DNA from: Coenobita brevimanus
Taxonomy: Eukaryota; Arthropoda; Malacostraca; Decapoda; Coenobitidae
NCBI GenBank assembly: GCA_032717465.1
Contig: CM064653.1
Location: 37,368,603 to 37,432,602 of the forward strand
Direction of reading: 5' to 3'
DNA length: 64,000 nucleotides
The translations under genes were made by a program, and so were the position numbers. This document shows, one piece after another, positions 1 to 10,310 of this stretch (within the stretch, counting starts at the first letter, position 1; each line of letters begins with the position of its first letter). The notes below the pieces were generated by a model, which saw only the letters and a list, made by a program, of their open reading frames with translations, had not been told where the DNA came from and ran no database searches.

Positions 1-720
1 GGTATGGCTGTACAGTCATCCCATAGCACTTCTTTGTGACTAGCATCATGTTCTAGTGTTTATCTGATTACAATTCAGCATTCAGAATGGAGAGATGGCA
101 ATTTTAGGCCAAGGTAAAGTAAAAGCAAGCTAGTAACGAAGGAGACTCATAGCACTTGTTCATGACTAGCATCAAATTTTAGTTGTAAATTGGAATAGTA
201 ACCAAGGAGACTTATTCTTGACTCAAAACCACAGCTCGTCAGATGCAACCACATCTTCGTATTTTTTGTGGGAGTGACCAGTCAGATTTTAGTAGTTGTA
301 AATTGGAATAGTAACCAAGGAGACTCATTCCTAACTCATAACTACAGCTCGTCAGATGCATACACATCTTCGTATTTTTTTGCAGGAGTGACTGATTCAG
401 AAGTGGCTATAGGTATGAAAATAACTTTCCACTTTGAATACTTGGCTGTAACAAAATTTTATTAGAATATGATGCTATGCCCTTCTTTTTTGGTTTAAAA
501 TATCATAGCATCATGAATTTTGAATTGTAACTGTAGATGAGTAGAATGTTGCTAGTCATGAAGAAGTGCTGTGGAGAGGGTACTCTATAGCATTACCTTT
601 TTCTGCCACTGAACTGTGAGAGATTGACTGCGTAAGGCAAAATATAGGCCAAGTAGAAGGTAGAAGAAGTAGTGCTATTTACTGTATAACTGTCTACTCT
701 AAATGTGAATAATTTGTATT
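1..720. repeat. Dispersed short-repeat region (tag-1 and tag-2 families)
   Basis: No gene is seen. The stretch holds pieces of a dispersed family. One tag, ACTAGTAACCAAGGAGACTC or close variants, appears near 130, 197 and 309. A second tag, close to GCTAGTCATGAAGAAGTGCT, appears near 551 and in reverse complement near 28-50. A third part, ending in 'ggccaag', follows at 600-655. The same modules recur across the window (8.3-8.8, 25.05, 29.5 and 57.97 kb). A 65-codon reading frame at 268-465 lies in this repeat and has no recognisable product. Confidence 0.6.
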
Positions 721-929
721 ATGTTCCTACAATCATTGCATGGTGTTCCTGTGGCAGCCTTGGGTTTGTGTGGGTGTAAGTGAAGTACAAGAAAGCAGGG
801 TTCCAGAGAGATGGCAGTGTGATGGCGGTTCAAGAGGAGTGAAGGGAGACTGCCTGGAGAACTCAGAGTAGCAGAGGGGCCACGACTGCTTGGAGAGGTT
901 GAAATCTGTTGTGATGGGTATAGTACTGT

Positions 930-1090
930 CTCCTGTCTCTCCTGTCTGTTTTTCCTGTCTCTTGTCTGTCCCTCTTGTCTCTCTTGTCTGTCTCACTTGT
1001 CTCTCTCTTGTCTGTCTGTCTCTTATCTGTATCTTTTCTGTCTTTCTCTTGTCTGCCTGTCCTGTCACTCCTGTTTGTCTGTTAGTGTAG
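930..1090. repeat. CTGTCT-rich low-complexity tract
   Basis: The plus strand is almost pure pyrimidine plus G, built on variants of CTGTCTCT and CTTGTCTGT. Open frames on both strands here come from the low complexity and are not genes. Confidence 0.8.
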
Positions 1091-1149
1091 GCAGGTAACT
1101 ATGGAGGGTTGAATTGAGCAAGGACATTCATTCTTACATTATTGCCAAG

Positions 1150-1515
1150 AATGAGATGGAGGGATGGAGTGGAGAGATGGGGGGGGGTGTAAGTTGGAGG
1201 GATGGAGAGTAGATACAAGTAGATATGGGAGTGAGAATGTGTGTACGAGGGATGAGTGTTGGTAGATATGGTGGATGGAGGGTGTGAGTTGGAGGGATGG
1301 AGATGAGAGAGGGGGGTGAGTTGGAGGGATGGAGATGAGAGGGGTGTGAGTTGGAGGGATGGAGATGAGAGGGGGTGAGTTGGAGGGATGGAGATGAGAG
1401 GGGGTGCGTTGGCAGGAAGGCAGTGAAATGGCAGAGGACAGGACAGTGTGGAGGAAATTTGTGGCCACACCTTACAGGATTAAGATGTCTGGCAATAGAT
1501 AGATTAGATAGATAT
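1150..1515 (+). repeat. GA-rich minisatellite with GATA-type 3' tail of a retroelement
   Basis: Tandem units of about 29 bp (GTGAGTTGGAGGGATGGAGA plus a short AG-rich part) run from about 1,280 to 1,410. They lead into a conserved tail at 1,415-1,515 ending AAGATGTCTGGCAATAGATA and then GATA repeats. The same tail occurs at 15,470-15,540 and 25,985-26,090 and, reversed, at 3,036 and 20,515. This suggests the 3' terminus of a non-LTR element or SINE with a tetranucleotide tail. The long minus-strand frames are compositional. Confidence 0.6.
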
Positions 1516-1862
1516 ATAACTGAATTTCCAGCAAGCACACTGTATTGATGTGGGAGTGGTAGTTATGTCCAGTGAAAACATGTAGTAACCAAGGAGACTC
1601 ATTCATACCTCCATAACTATAAAATTAATGAAACTGTAATTAATTAAGTACTAAATTTGTGAGAATGGGCCAGTTCCACCAGGTGAAGGACAGACTACAG
1701 TATAGCTAAGTGGCAAGATTATTTTTTCCTTGGTTAAGAAATCTAAGTGAGATGGAAACACAGATTTTACTCTTAAATTGGTATAGCTTTTTGTCCTTTT
1801 GTGGAGGGATACAGCTTAATGCCAGATTGACATTATCTTGCCTGTACACCTTTCTCATAGCC

Positions 1863-2318
1863 CAGAGGTCAGCAACCCTTAAAGCTACAAGAGCCATTTA
1901 GTTTAAAGTTTCAAAAAATGTAGTACTCTTGGAGCCGCAATACAAAAAATTCTCAAACTGAAATCTGCAGTATTCTAAACAAAACATTACGGTAATACTG
2001 TTTGATCTACTTATAGTATATTGTAGATCTTTTCAAAGTTTCATAAAAATGTAGTACTCTTGGAGCCGCAATACAGAAAATTCTCATAAACCGAAATCTG
2101 CAGTATTCTAAATCTAAACAAAACATTACGGTGATATTGTTTGATCTGCTTATAGTATAGATCTTATCAAAGTTGAATGAAAAATCTAATGTTGCCTTGC
2201 ATGTATAATATGATGCCTTTGTTCTGAAAGAATAAATGGTTATTTATGAAGCTCCTGGAGCCGCAAAAGTGTCCTAAGAGCCTCGTGCGGCTTCTGAGCC
2301 GCAGGTTGCCGACCTCTG
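1863..2318. mobile_element. hAT-type nonautonomous element (MITE)
   Basis: The ends are inverted: CAGAGGTCAGCAACC on the left, and GGTTGCCGACCTCTG on the right. They are flanked by an 8-bp target duplication with one mismatch (tcatagcc at 1,855-1,862, ccatagcc at 2,319-2,326), as expected of hAT elements. The interior holds a ~128-bp segment in two tandem copies (about 1,908-2,030 and 2,036-2,155) that share the GGAGCCGCAATACA motif. No coding capacity is seen, so mobility would depend on a transposase elsewhere. The CAGNGGTCGGCAACC-type end is a well-known hAT terminus. Confidence 0.85.
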
Positions 2319-2439
2319 CCATAGCCCTTCTTTAGCATAATTAACAAGTCATTTAGATACGTGTGTTAGAGCAGTTAACAGACTATACAGTAGACTATGC
2401 AAGAAAGATTAGGGAACAGTTGATACGTTATGACCTAAG

Positions 2440-2975
2440 TTTTATCCAGTGTGGGTGAAGGCATTGGTAAAGTATACGGTATATCTACATAGGTGCAGTC
2501 ATAGAAATTTACTGTCCATTGCATTGGGCATGTGGAGAGAATGGAGGATGACAACTGGATGCAGTGGGGGAGAGGTGTGTGTGTTGAGGGTAGAGTTAAG
2601 GGGTAAATTGAGATGGTTTTGGGAGGCAGGATGGGGCTGGAGTGTATTGGTGTTGTGATGTGAAGGGGGTAGACTGAGATGGTTTGGGAGGAAGGATGAG
2701 ACTGGAGTGTAGTGGTGTTGTGATTAGGAGGGGTAGAGTGAGATGGTTTGGGCATGTGGAGAGGATGGGGGATGACATTTGGGTGCGGAGGGTGAGAGGT
2801 GTGAGCATGGAGGGTAAAGTTGAGAGGCAGACTGAAAGACCTGGGATGAAGTCAGTGTCCTCAGGGATAAAGGGCTGGACAGAGAAGCTGCTAGAGATCA
2901 AGCAGCATGGAGAACTGCCATTAGGTGATCAAGGGTGATGTATGGAAGCATCTTGGAGTTTTTATAAATGAATGA
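2440..2975 (+). pseudogene. RTE-type LINE 3' fragment with local tandem duplication
   Basis: The plus strand encodes pieces of the C-terminal end of an RTE-type retrotransposon polyprotein, including VRWFGHVERMGDDIWVRRVR at 2,738-2,797 and a degraded tail. The end GGTGATCAAGGGTG...CATCTTGGAGTTTTTATAAA followed by AATG repeats (to about 2,975) is the element's 3' terminus. Just upstream, a ~70-bp segment (about 2,608-2,740) is repeated in tandem with divergence. The copy is strongly 5'-truncated, as is usual for LINEs. Other copies lie at 4,485, 11,260, 19,155, 32,280 and 60,190. Confidence 0.75.
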
Positions 2976-3035
2976 ATGAAGGAAATAAGTTCCTTTTTCC
3001 CGCTCCATTAGGCAGGTAAAGATGTTGAGGTATAA

Positions 3036-3115
3036 ATGTAAGTCTATCTATCTATCTATTGCCCAGACGCCACAATCCCATAAGGGGTGGCCATTTGACT
3101 TTGAGTTATTTATTT
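3036..3115 (-). repeat. GATA-tailed repeat end (reverse orientation)
   Basis: Starts with (TCTA)n and continues with ATTGCCCAGACGCC and GGGGTGGCC. This is the reverse complement of the GATA-tailed 3' end seen at 1,415-1,515; further copies are at 20,515-20,570 and 23,262-23,320. Confidence 0.6.
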
Positions 3116-4484
3116 TATGGTGCTTCCTCTATTATTTCTTGCCCTGTCCTTCCTTTCTGCACCCTTCCTCACTCCAGCATAAGGTGAAAAAGATCAGGAT
3201 GAAGGAAAATGAAGATTGTTCCTAGCTAGTTTGCTGTTTGCATTTGCTTAACTTGAATAGGGAAGTAGCATTATACTGTATAGGAATAAATGCATTGGTT
3301 ACTAGGCATATTTGGGTGTTAACATATTTCACTGAGAAACTTATTTACTAGAGCCCTTAACTCAGTTTTGGGTTCATGCTTATCTGGATATGAATCTAGG
3401 AGACTTCATGCTAAAATTCCCCTTCTGCAGTCCACCATCCTCCTCCTGAAAGATAGGTAGATATGTGTATGGCAAGAATATTAACTGATAGACTCCTTGA
3501 AATGGCTGGTTTGATACAGCCTTCAGTATGTCCTTCAGCCTAAGATTTAACTAGTGTTGATGGTTGAGGTAGCACTGGCATTGTAGTTCAAGGGTGGAGT
3601 TGTAAAGCATGTTTGTACTTTAGGGCAGTACGACGAGGGCAGCTTGATGACAGAGAAGGCCACCCCTGCTGTGGTGGTGTCGGGTGGTAGACATCCACCA
3701 CCACCACCACCACCAGTGATGAAGGGGAGCAACTTGGCTGAATACTACAAGATGAGTACATTTAAAAATGTTATACTTAATCACTTAGGTGCCAGTCAGT
3801 TGAAATAACCATTGATGGGCCAGTGGAGTGTTTTATACATAATGTATAGTTTTCTGTAAATCTTGCTGTGGTGCTGCTTTTGCTAATTGCCAGTTGGTTG
3901 CAGAACTTGCCTCAGTAGGTGTTAGTCAAAATGCACTGCAACTTGTGCTTAAATAGCTGAGGAAGCTAAAGTTGCAAGAATCATGCAGAACATTAAAAAC
4001 TCAATTTTGCTAAGTGGAATTATTTGCAGTAAGTGTGCTGCAGTTAAATTGGCAGTGCTAACAACCATATTCCAGGAAATGATCACTGCCACCCCTTGTG
4101 CCTTAGGTTTTTCTTAACTTTTTGATATAGTTTTAAGTCTTTGGAGACTTGCAACAGAAGCCATGTAGCCATTATTACCCCATCAGTAAATAAAATATCC
4201 CCAGAGCTGGATAAAACCATTGGCTGTGGCAGGAGTGAATTAACACACAACAGGAAGCTCCCTGACATCTCTTCTGTAATGATTTATTTTAGGGGTTAAA
4301 CTTAAGTCAGTTGGAGACCCCTGCATTCAAAAGGAAGCTCCCTAACACCTCTTCCTTAGCTATTTATCTAGGGAAATCAGTGGTGTGATAGTAAAGCCTT
4401 GTCTTATATGCAGATTTCTAAGTTCCATTGGTACTTGTTGTTCTCTCAAATGCCTTGATTTTATTTTTAATGGAGAGTAACAGT
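3116..4484. other. No gene seen
   Basis: AT-rich unique-looking DNA. Only a short CCA repeat (about 3,688-3,715) and a small piece of the 'gcagtccacc' dispersed family near 3,427 were noted. Open frames are short and show no family motifs. Confidence 0.6.
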
Positions 4485-4678
4485 TGGGTGTGGAAGGTGA
4501 TAAGTGGCAAGGTTGAGGGTAGGGGTGAGAGGCAGACTGAAAAAGACCTGGGAAGAGGCCATAGGGTGTGACCTCAGGGCTAGAACTGAATAGGGAGGCT
4601 GCCAGAGATTGAGCAGTGTGGAGAGCTGCTATTAAGTTATGAAAACCGACGCATTCAAGCATGTTGGAGCCTTTATAA
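4485..4678 (+). pseudogene. RTE-type LINE 3' end, 5'-truncated
   Basis: The sequence aligns by eye with the last ~200 bp of the RTE copies at 2,820-2,960 and 11,650-11,815: GAGAGGCAGACTGAAAAAGA, then CTGCCAGAGATTGAGCAGTG, then CATGTTGGAGCCTTTATAAA. The coding frame is broken. Its 3' tail runs directly into the 35-bp satellite that follows, so the LINE end appears to have seeded the array. Confidence 0.75.
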
Positions 4679-5905
4679 ACGATATGATAGCAGTATTTCC
4701 AGAGTCTATATAAACGATACGAGAGCAATATTTCCAGAGTCTATATAAACGATACGAGAGCAATATTTCCAGAGTCTATATAAACGATACGATAGCTGTA
4801 TTTCCAGAGTCGATATAAACGATACGATAGCTGTATTTCCAGTCTATATAAATGATACGATAGCTGTATTTCCAGTCTATATAAATGATACGATAGCTGT
4901 ATTTCCAGTCTATATAAATGATACGATAGCTGTATTTCCAGTCTATATAAACGATACGATAGCTGTATTTCCAGAGTCTCTATAAACTATACGATAGCAA
5001 TATTTCCAGAGTCTATATAAATGATACGATAGCTGTATTTCCAGTCTATATAAATGATACGAGAGCAATATTTCTAGAGTGAATATAAACGATACGATAG
5101 CAATATTTCCAGAGTCTGCTGTATATAAACAACACGATAACAATATTTTAGTCTATATAAACAATACGATAGCAATATTTTCAGAGTCTGTATTATAAAT
5201 GATATGATAGCAATATTTCCAGAGTCTGTATAAATGATACGATAGCAATATTTCCAGAGTCTATATAAATGATACGATACCTGTATTTCCAGAGTCTATA
5301 TAAACGATACGATAGCTGTATTTCCAGAGTCTATATAAACGATACGAGAGCAATATTTCCAGAGTCTATATAAACGATACGATAGCAATATTTCCAGAGT
5401 CTGCTGTATATGAACGACACGATAGCAATATTTTCAGAGTCTGTATTATAAATGATACGATAGCAATATTTTCAGAGTCTGTATTATAAATGATACGATA
5501 GCAATATTTCCAGAGTCTGTATAAATGATGCGATAGCTGTATTTCCAGAGTCTATATAAACGATACGATAGCTGTATTTCCAGTCTATATAAACGATACG
5601 ATAGCTGTATTTCCAGTCTATATAAACGATACGATAGCTGTATTTCCAGTCTATATAAACGATACGATAGCTGTATTTCCAGAGTCTATATAAACGATAT
5701 GATAGCTGTATTTCCGAGTCTACAGTATATAAACTATACGATAGCAATATTTCCAGAGTCTATATAAACAATACGATAGCAGTATTTCCAGAGTCTATAT
5801 AAACGATACGATAGCTCTATTTCCAGAGTCTATATAAACGATACGATAGCAGTATTTCCAGAGTCTATATAAATGATATGATAGCAATATTTCCAGAGTC
5901 TATTA
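4679..5905. repeat. 35-bp satellite array (about 35 units) with a 33-bp variant
   Basis: The basic unit reads CTATATAAACGATACGATAG plus CTGTATTTCCAGAGT, 35 bp. Units at 4,741 and 4,776 show the exact spacing. A variant lacks 'AG' before GTC and is 33 bp; it is clustered around 4,835-4,960 and 5,575-5,660. A second dimorphism is AGCAATATT versus AGCTGTATT. Longer units with CTGCTGTATAT and CTGTATTATAAAT recur in the same order at about 5,115-5,230 and 5,400-5,525, suggesting a higher-order repeat of roughly 285 bp. Minus-strand frames such as 5,484-5,747 are repeat translations, not genes. Confidence 0.9.
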
Positions 5906-6202
5906 ATCCTGTATTTTTTGAACTGAAGATGTAGCCTTATTAACCCCATCAGAGCTGTAAGTCCTCCCTGAGTTTTAAAATGCCTGGTGGTGGCAAGAAT
6001 AAAACAATAAATCAATAAGGAAGAGGTGTTAGGGGAGGTGCTTCAAGAGTACCAGCCCCTGAGTTGTAAAAATTGCCAAGTACTGTAGTAGCAAGAATAA
6101 AACCAAAAATATATCACTAAGGAAGAGATGTTGGGGGAGTCAGGGAATTGGAAGTACTGTGTAAGTTTGAATTAATCTGACTTTTTTTTTTTTTTTTACA
6201 AA

Positions 6203-6498
6203 ATGCCTGCGTCTTTCTCCTTCTGCCTGCGTCTTTCTCCTTCTGCCTGCGTCTTTCTCCTTCTGCCTGCGTCTTTCTCCTTCTGCCTGCGTCTTTCTCC
6301 TCCTGCCTGCGTCTTTCTCCTCCTGCCTGCGTCTTTCTCCTCCTGCCTGCGTCTTTCTCCTCCTGCCTGCGTCTTTCTCCTCCTGCCTGCGTCTTTCTCC
6401 TTCTGCCTGTGTCTTTCTCCTCCTGCCTGCGTCTTTCTCCTCCTGCCTGTGTCTTTCTCCTCCTGCCTGTGACTTTCTCCTTCTGCCTGTGACTTTTC
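6203..6498. repeat. 20-bp minisatellite, ~15 copies
   Basis: Unit CTGCCTGCGTCTTTCTCCTT, with T/C variation at the second-last base and late GCGT-to-GTGT/GTGA variants. The period is not a multiple of three, so each strand cycles through frames and stays open, giving spurious frames at 6,203-6,472 (+) and 6,140-6,622 (-). A poly-T run (6,182-6,197) precedes it. Confidence 0.9.
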
Positions 6499-6664
6499 CT
6501 TTTACCAGTGACTGTATCTCCTTTCTCTCTCCTTCCTGTCCTCTCTCTACTGTTCCACCTTTTCTTGATATTTCCATAATTCTATTGGCCCTACATTTCC
6601 CCCCTACTATCAGGCTAGACATTTGGTATTATGCCATGGATAGTTTAAGGCCCTGCCATTAACA

Positions 6665-6965
6665 CTGCCCCATCCTTCCTTCCTCCCTATCCTCCCCTTC
6701 CTCCCTATCCTCCCTATCCTCCCCTTCCTCCCTATCCTTCCTCCCTATCCTCCCCTTCCTCCCTATCCTGCCTTCCTCCTTGTGCATTAACACCAAACTG
6801 TTTCATCACCAAGCATCTTCATGGCCAAAGCTGCTCCCATGCCAGTCTTGGTGCCATGTAGCCAGTGTGACTTGGTGCAGGTTCGTTGGTGCTGGTTCGT
6901 TGGTGCAGGTTCCCTGGTGCAGGTTCCCTGGTGCAGGTTCCCTGGTGCAGGTTCATTGGTGCTTC
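6665..6965. repeat. Two short minisatellites
   Basis: 6,675-6,780 is a pyrimidine tract of CTTCCTCCCTATCCTCC units. 6,880-6,965 repeats GGTGCAGGTTCCCT about five times (15-bp period). The small plus-strand frames across it are repeat translations. Confidence 0.75.
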
Positions 6966-7239
6966 CTACTGTGACACTCTTAAATGCAGTGGCCAGGCAT
7001 CTTGCACTGAATGGTTCTTGACTTTGTTCATTTCTTGTTTGGGAAGATTTTTTTAAACTGTAGTAGCTTCCTCATGTAATGCAGACTTTGAAATAGTCTC
7101 CAGAATTACTTCAGTAGATATAGATAAATAGATATAGATGGATAAAGCACTCAGGGAGTATGGTGAATTATCTTTAGGTGTATTAGCAGTGGTTATAGTT
7201 TCTGCCGTCTTTCTAAATCTGGCCATCGTCAAAGTCGTT

Positions 7240-7917
7240 CAGTGAGTTAAGGTGGTGGTGTCTGATGCTTTGAATGTGTCAGGTGGTTGTGCTGCTGTGT
7301 TTACTGTAGGTGCCTGGTGGTGTAGTGGGTTAAGGTGGTGGTGTCTGAGGCTTTGAATGTGTCAGGTGGTTGTGCTGCTGTGTTTACTGTAGATGCCTGG
7401 TGATGTAGTGGGTTAAGGTGGTCCAGCCAGATGTGCTGTGGAATATTAATAGGTCTGTTCACCTGTGGCAAAGCTAACAGGTCTACAAGTGTTAATTTTT
7501 TTTCTCTCCAAGGAAAGTGTAAATATCTGCTCTTGGAGAGCTTTGAGTGATTTTATGAAATACAAAGCTGCTCAGCCTGAACTTTTGTTGATTTATCATG
7601 TCAGCCATTGCCTAAGCTGACTGTTGGGTGCATTTCAGTTTGACTTTAAGGAGGCATTGTAGTGGCTTATGAAATACAAAGTTGCTCAGCTTGAAATTTT
7701 GAGTTGATTTGATAGGTCAGCTGTTGCATCAGCTGATTATTAAACAGTTGTCAGTTTTGGCCATAAGGAGGCATTTTAATACAAGTTTCACATTCTGAGT
7801 TTGAAAGAAACTTAAATATTGACTGCAGTCTGTGCAGATAGGCTCTTGTTGTTTAGGTACAGAATTTAAACTTGTGATCTTGTGTTTAGGTAATCCAGTT
7901 GGCTGGTGTTTGAAGGT

Positions 7918-7976
<59 letters not shown>

Positions 7977-8098
7977 GATTAGGTCAGTGGGTGTAGGTGT
8001 AGAGTAGGTCAGTGGGTGTTGTAGATTAGGTCGGTGGGTCTGGGTGTACATTAGGTCAGTGGGTGTAGGTGTAGAGTAGGTCAGTGGGTGTGGGTGTA
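7240..8098. repeat. Tandem duplications, (GT)n and short TG-rich repeats
   Basis: An 83-bp unit starting GTTAAGGTGG occurs at 7,246, 7,329 and (partial) 7,412. A ~118-bp segment starting TTATGAAATACAAAG occurs at about 7,551 and 7,669, diverged. A (GT)n microsatellite occupies about 7,921-7,973. It is followed to 8,098 by irregular units of GTAGATTAGGTCAGTGGGTG. No coding region is evident. Confidence 0.8.
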
Positions 8099-8133
8099 GA
8101 TAGAAACACAGCTAATGTGTTGTTGTATTTGCA

Positions 8134-8225
8134 GGAAACAGATGGCGTCTAACAAGATCTATGAAGAAGATATCAAGATGGCAAGATGAAGCCAGCTGGG
8201 TAGAGGAATATGCTGTATGTTTGAA
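8134..8225 (+). other. Candidate exon, unassigned
   Basis: A splice-acceptor-like stretch, GTTGTTGTATTTGCAG, ends at about 8,133, and a possible donor (GATTG|GTAATG) follows at about 8,225. Two frames are open across part of it: one with SRWQDEASWVEEYAVCLKKI, the other with MASNKIYEEDIKMAR and then a stop. I do not recognise the product. The flanks are repeats, so it could equally be chance or part of a repeat. Listed only because the two signals coincide. Confidence 0.2.
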
Positions 8226-8279
8226 GAAGATTGGTAATGTGTTAAAACTGCATCTCAATCATTTTGCTTTAACTTGGCC

Positions 8280-8770
8280 TAAAAATACCTTGCTAGTCAC
8301 GAAGAAGTGCTGTGGAAAGGTTTCAACGACCTAAAATTACCATCTTTGAATCGTGTTTAGCTATACTGTATTAGATCAAAATTAGTGATGTTAGTCATGC
8401 AGTGTGGTGGAAAGGTTACATGTAGAGCCAGTGAACTAAGTGAAGTCAGCTGTCAAAGGATATGTCTTGGCCAAGTTTAAGTGAAAGAACTGTAGTTGTG
8501 TGTACAGAAAGTCCTCGTTTATGCTAGTCATGAAGAAGTGCTGTTTTCATGTACTTTAAATCGAAGTAATTGTCAATGTGTTCCCTGGCTGGTTTATATG
8601 GTAGTGCTGAAGTGATGTATTTTGTGGCCAGGAGAACAGGAACATGTTGGTCTGCTGGCTGAATTGGCCCTTATCCTGTAGTCCACCACATTCCTTTATG
8701 GGATGATAGGGAGGTATTAGACTAGTAACCAAGGAGACTCGTGTACTCCACCATCCTTGGAGGATAAGGG
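8280..8770 (+). repeat. Dispersed tag-1/tag-2 repeat copies
   Basis: Tag 2 (GCTAGTCACGAAGAAGTGCT and variants) occurs at 8,290 and 8,523. A 'ggccaag' module follows at 8,420-8,490. The GTAGTCCACC module occurs at 8,678, and tag 1 (ACTAGTAACCAAGGAGACTC) at 8,720. No gene seen. Confidence 0.6.
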
Positions 8771-8814
8771 AGGGAATTGGGGCATGTTTTGTTTGATGGC
8801 ATTGTGAATTGAAG

Positions 8815-9180
8815 TACGTTGTTGATCAACCCCAGTCTGCCTGGCCAAGCAGACCTATCAACCACAGGCAAGCAACAGCCTTGCCACCTCATTTAATGAA
8901 CCAGTGTTCCCTTGTGGCTGACAGTGCCCTGCAATGGCAAGGTGCGTTGAATAGTGTGGAGGTTCGGTTCCTGGATGGATGCTGCATTTGCATAATCCAG
9001 TTAACATGGGCACCATAGCAGGCCCCACATCACCCCATTATTTGGTGATATGGTTACCACCCAACATTGTAAATGGTTTCCTGGGTTGCAGGAAACCATT
9101 AGGCCTGTCACCTGGTGTAAAACCACATGAATGATAAAGTTGAAGGAAGAATAGGTAGTACTACAGTGCAACCTCAAAAG
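8815..9180 (+). repeat. Composite dispersed repeat with perfect-stem hairpin
   Basis: 8,815-9,005 matches 34,785-34,940: TTGATCAACCCCAGTCTGCC, CTTGTGGCTGACAG, TTCCTGGATGGATG. 9,040-9,180 matches copies at 10,060, 59,025 and 59,900. It includes TGGTTACCACCCA and a stem-loop at 9,073-9,099 with 11-nt arms ATGGTTTCCTG / CAGGAAACCAT. No pol III boxes were recognised with confidence. The small frame 8,809-9,018 is part of the repeat. Confidence 0.65.
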
Positions 9181-10045
9181 TTTGCAAACCTCTAAAGTTC
9201 AATTGCCTTAATTTATGAAAAATGTCATTTTTATTTACCAAAACTAGCTCAGAAATAACCAGAGACTAGTAAAAAAAAAAATACCCAGCTACACCCATCT
9301 GGTACTGATGACCTCACCATAAAGCGTGTGGTCACCCATAATAATAATAATTTCCTTTCCTCCTCTTGGGTAAGCTCTTTATTATTTGAGTCAGTTTTAT
9401 CGTATCCAAATTTGACCATAATTGTGGCTTCAAACAGGTGTCCTGGCTTTACCAATTAGTGCAGTGCTGGGAACAAAAATGATGCAGTATAAGAATGCAG
9501 CCACAAGTACTTAGTGTGTGTTGTGAAATGACTGGTGATGGAAACTACCATGTATGACAAATTTGACAGTTCTCAGTGCTGTACCAACTGAAACTAGAGT
9601 AAATAACTCATTGCAGGTGTTGTCAAAGATAGCGGTGGTGTTAAACCTGACAGTGTATGACATTACAAAGCAGTGTGATAAGGTTTTTAAGTTTTTGAGT
9701 GGAATTATGGTAAATATTCCTTTATCACGCAACACCATGCAACACCACTTGTCAGACGTCAACTGATTTTATTCACTTTTGACTGAAGCATGATTGTTGG
9801 TAGGCAGCAGTCTTAGTGTAATTCTAATAGATCATTTGCATCACAGTTAAACCACTGTGCAATCTATTTTTAAGTAGATATAAACCACCACCATCTTCCA
9901 ATTTTTTTTTCACACACACACAATGTACTTATGTATTTCATCACTGAGATTGCAGTATTTCTGCAAGATTATGGTGATGCAGACTGGCAGTAATTGTACG
10001 TATCATAAAATGTCATAAAATAAACTGTGTAATCAGTGCACAATA
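9181..10045. other. No gene seen
   Basis: AT-rich sequence with short frames only. Two overlapping opposite-strand frames near 9,511-9,766 have no recognisable motifs and no splice context. Confidence 0.55.
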
Positions 10046-10059
10046 TGTGAAGTGTAGCA

Positions 10060-10310
10060 TCATGTATGGGTTGGTTATATGGTTACCACCCAGCATTGTA
10101 AATGGTTTTCTGGCTTACAGAAAGCCATTAGGCATGTTACTCAGTGTAAAGCCACCTGAAAAGGAAGGAGTAATAAAAATTGACAGGAAAGACGTGAGAA
10201 ATAGGGAGAGAGGAGGGCAGAAACAAAACTAATGGAGATAGTGGGCAGTGCTACATCAGGGAGTGCATGGTGGTTGCTGAAAGATGTAAATATTCATGTT
10301 CAGTACTGTA
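10060..10310 (+). repeat. Hairpin-bearing dispersed repeat
   Basis: Runs from GGGTTGGTTATATGGTTACC to the GGCAGTGCTACATCAGGGAG module and matches 59,885-60,130 along its length. The hairpin is at 10,102-10,128: ATGGTTTTCTG / CAGAAAGCCAT. Relative to the other copies one C-G pair has become T-A, and another has become a G-T wobble, so the stem is kept. The frame 10,047-10,232 is part of the repeat. Confidence 0.7.

Noticed and set aside
4679..5905. CRISPR-like appearance of regularly spaced repeats
   Set aside because: Units are contiguous 33-35-bp satellites with no unique spacers and no cas genes; the genome is eukaryotic.
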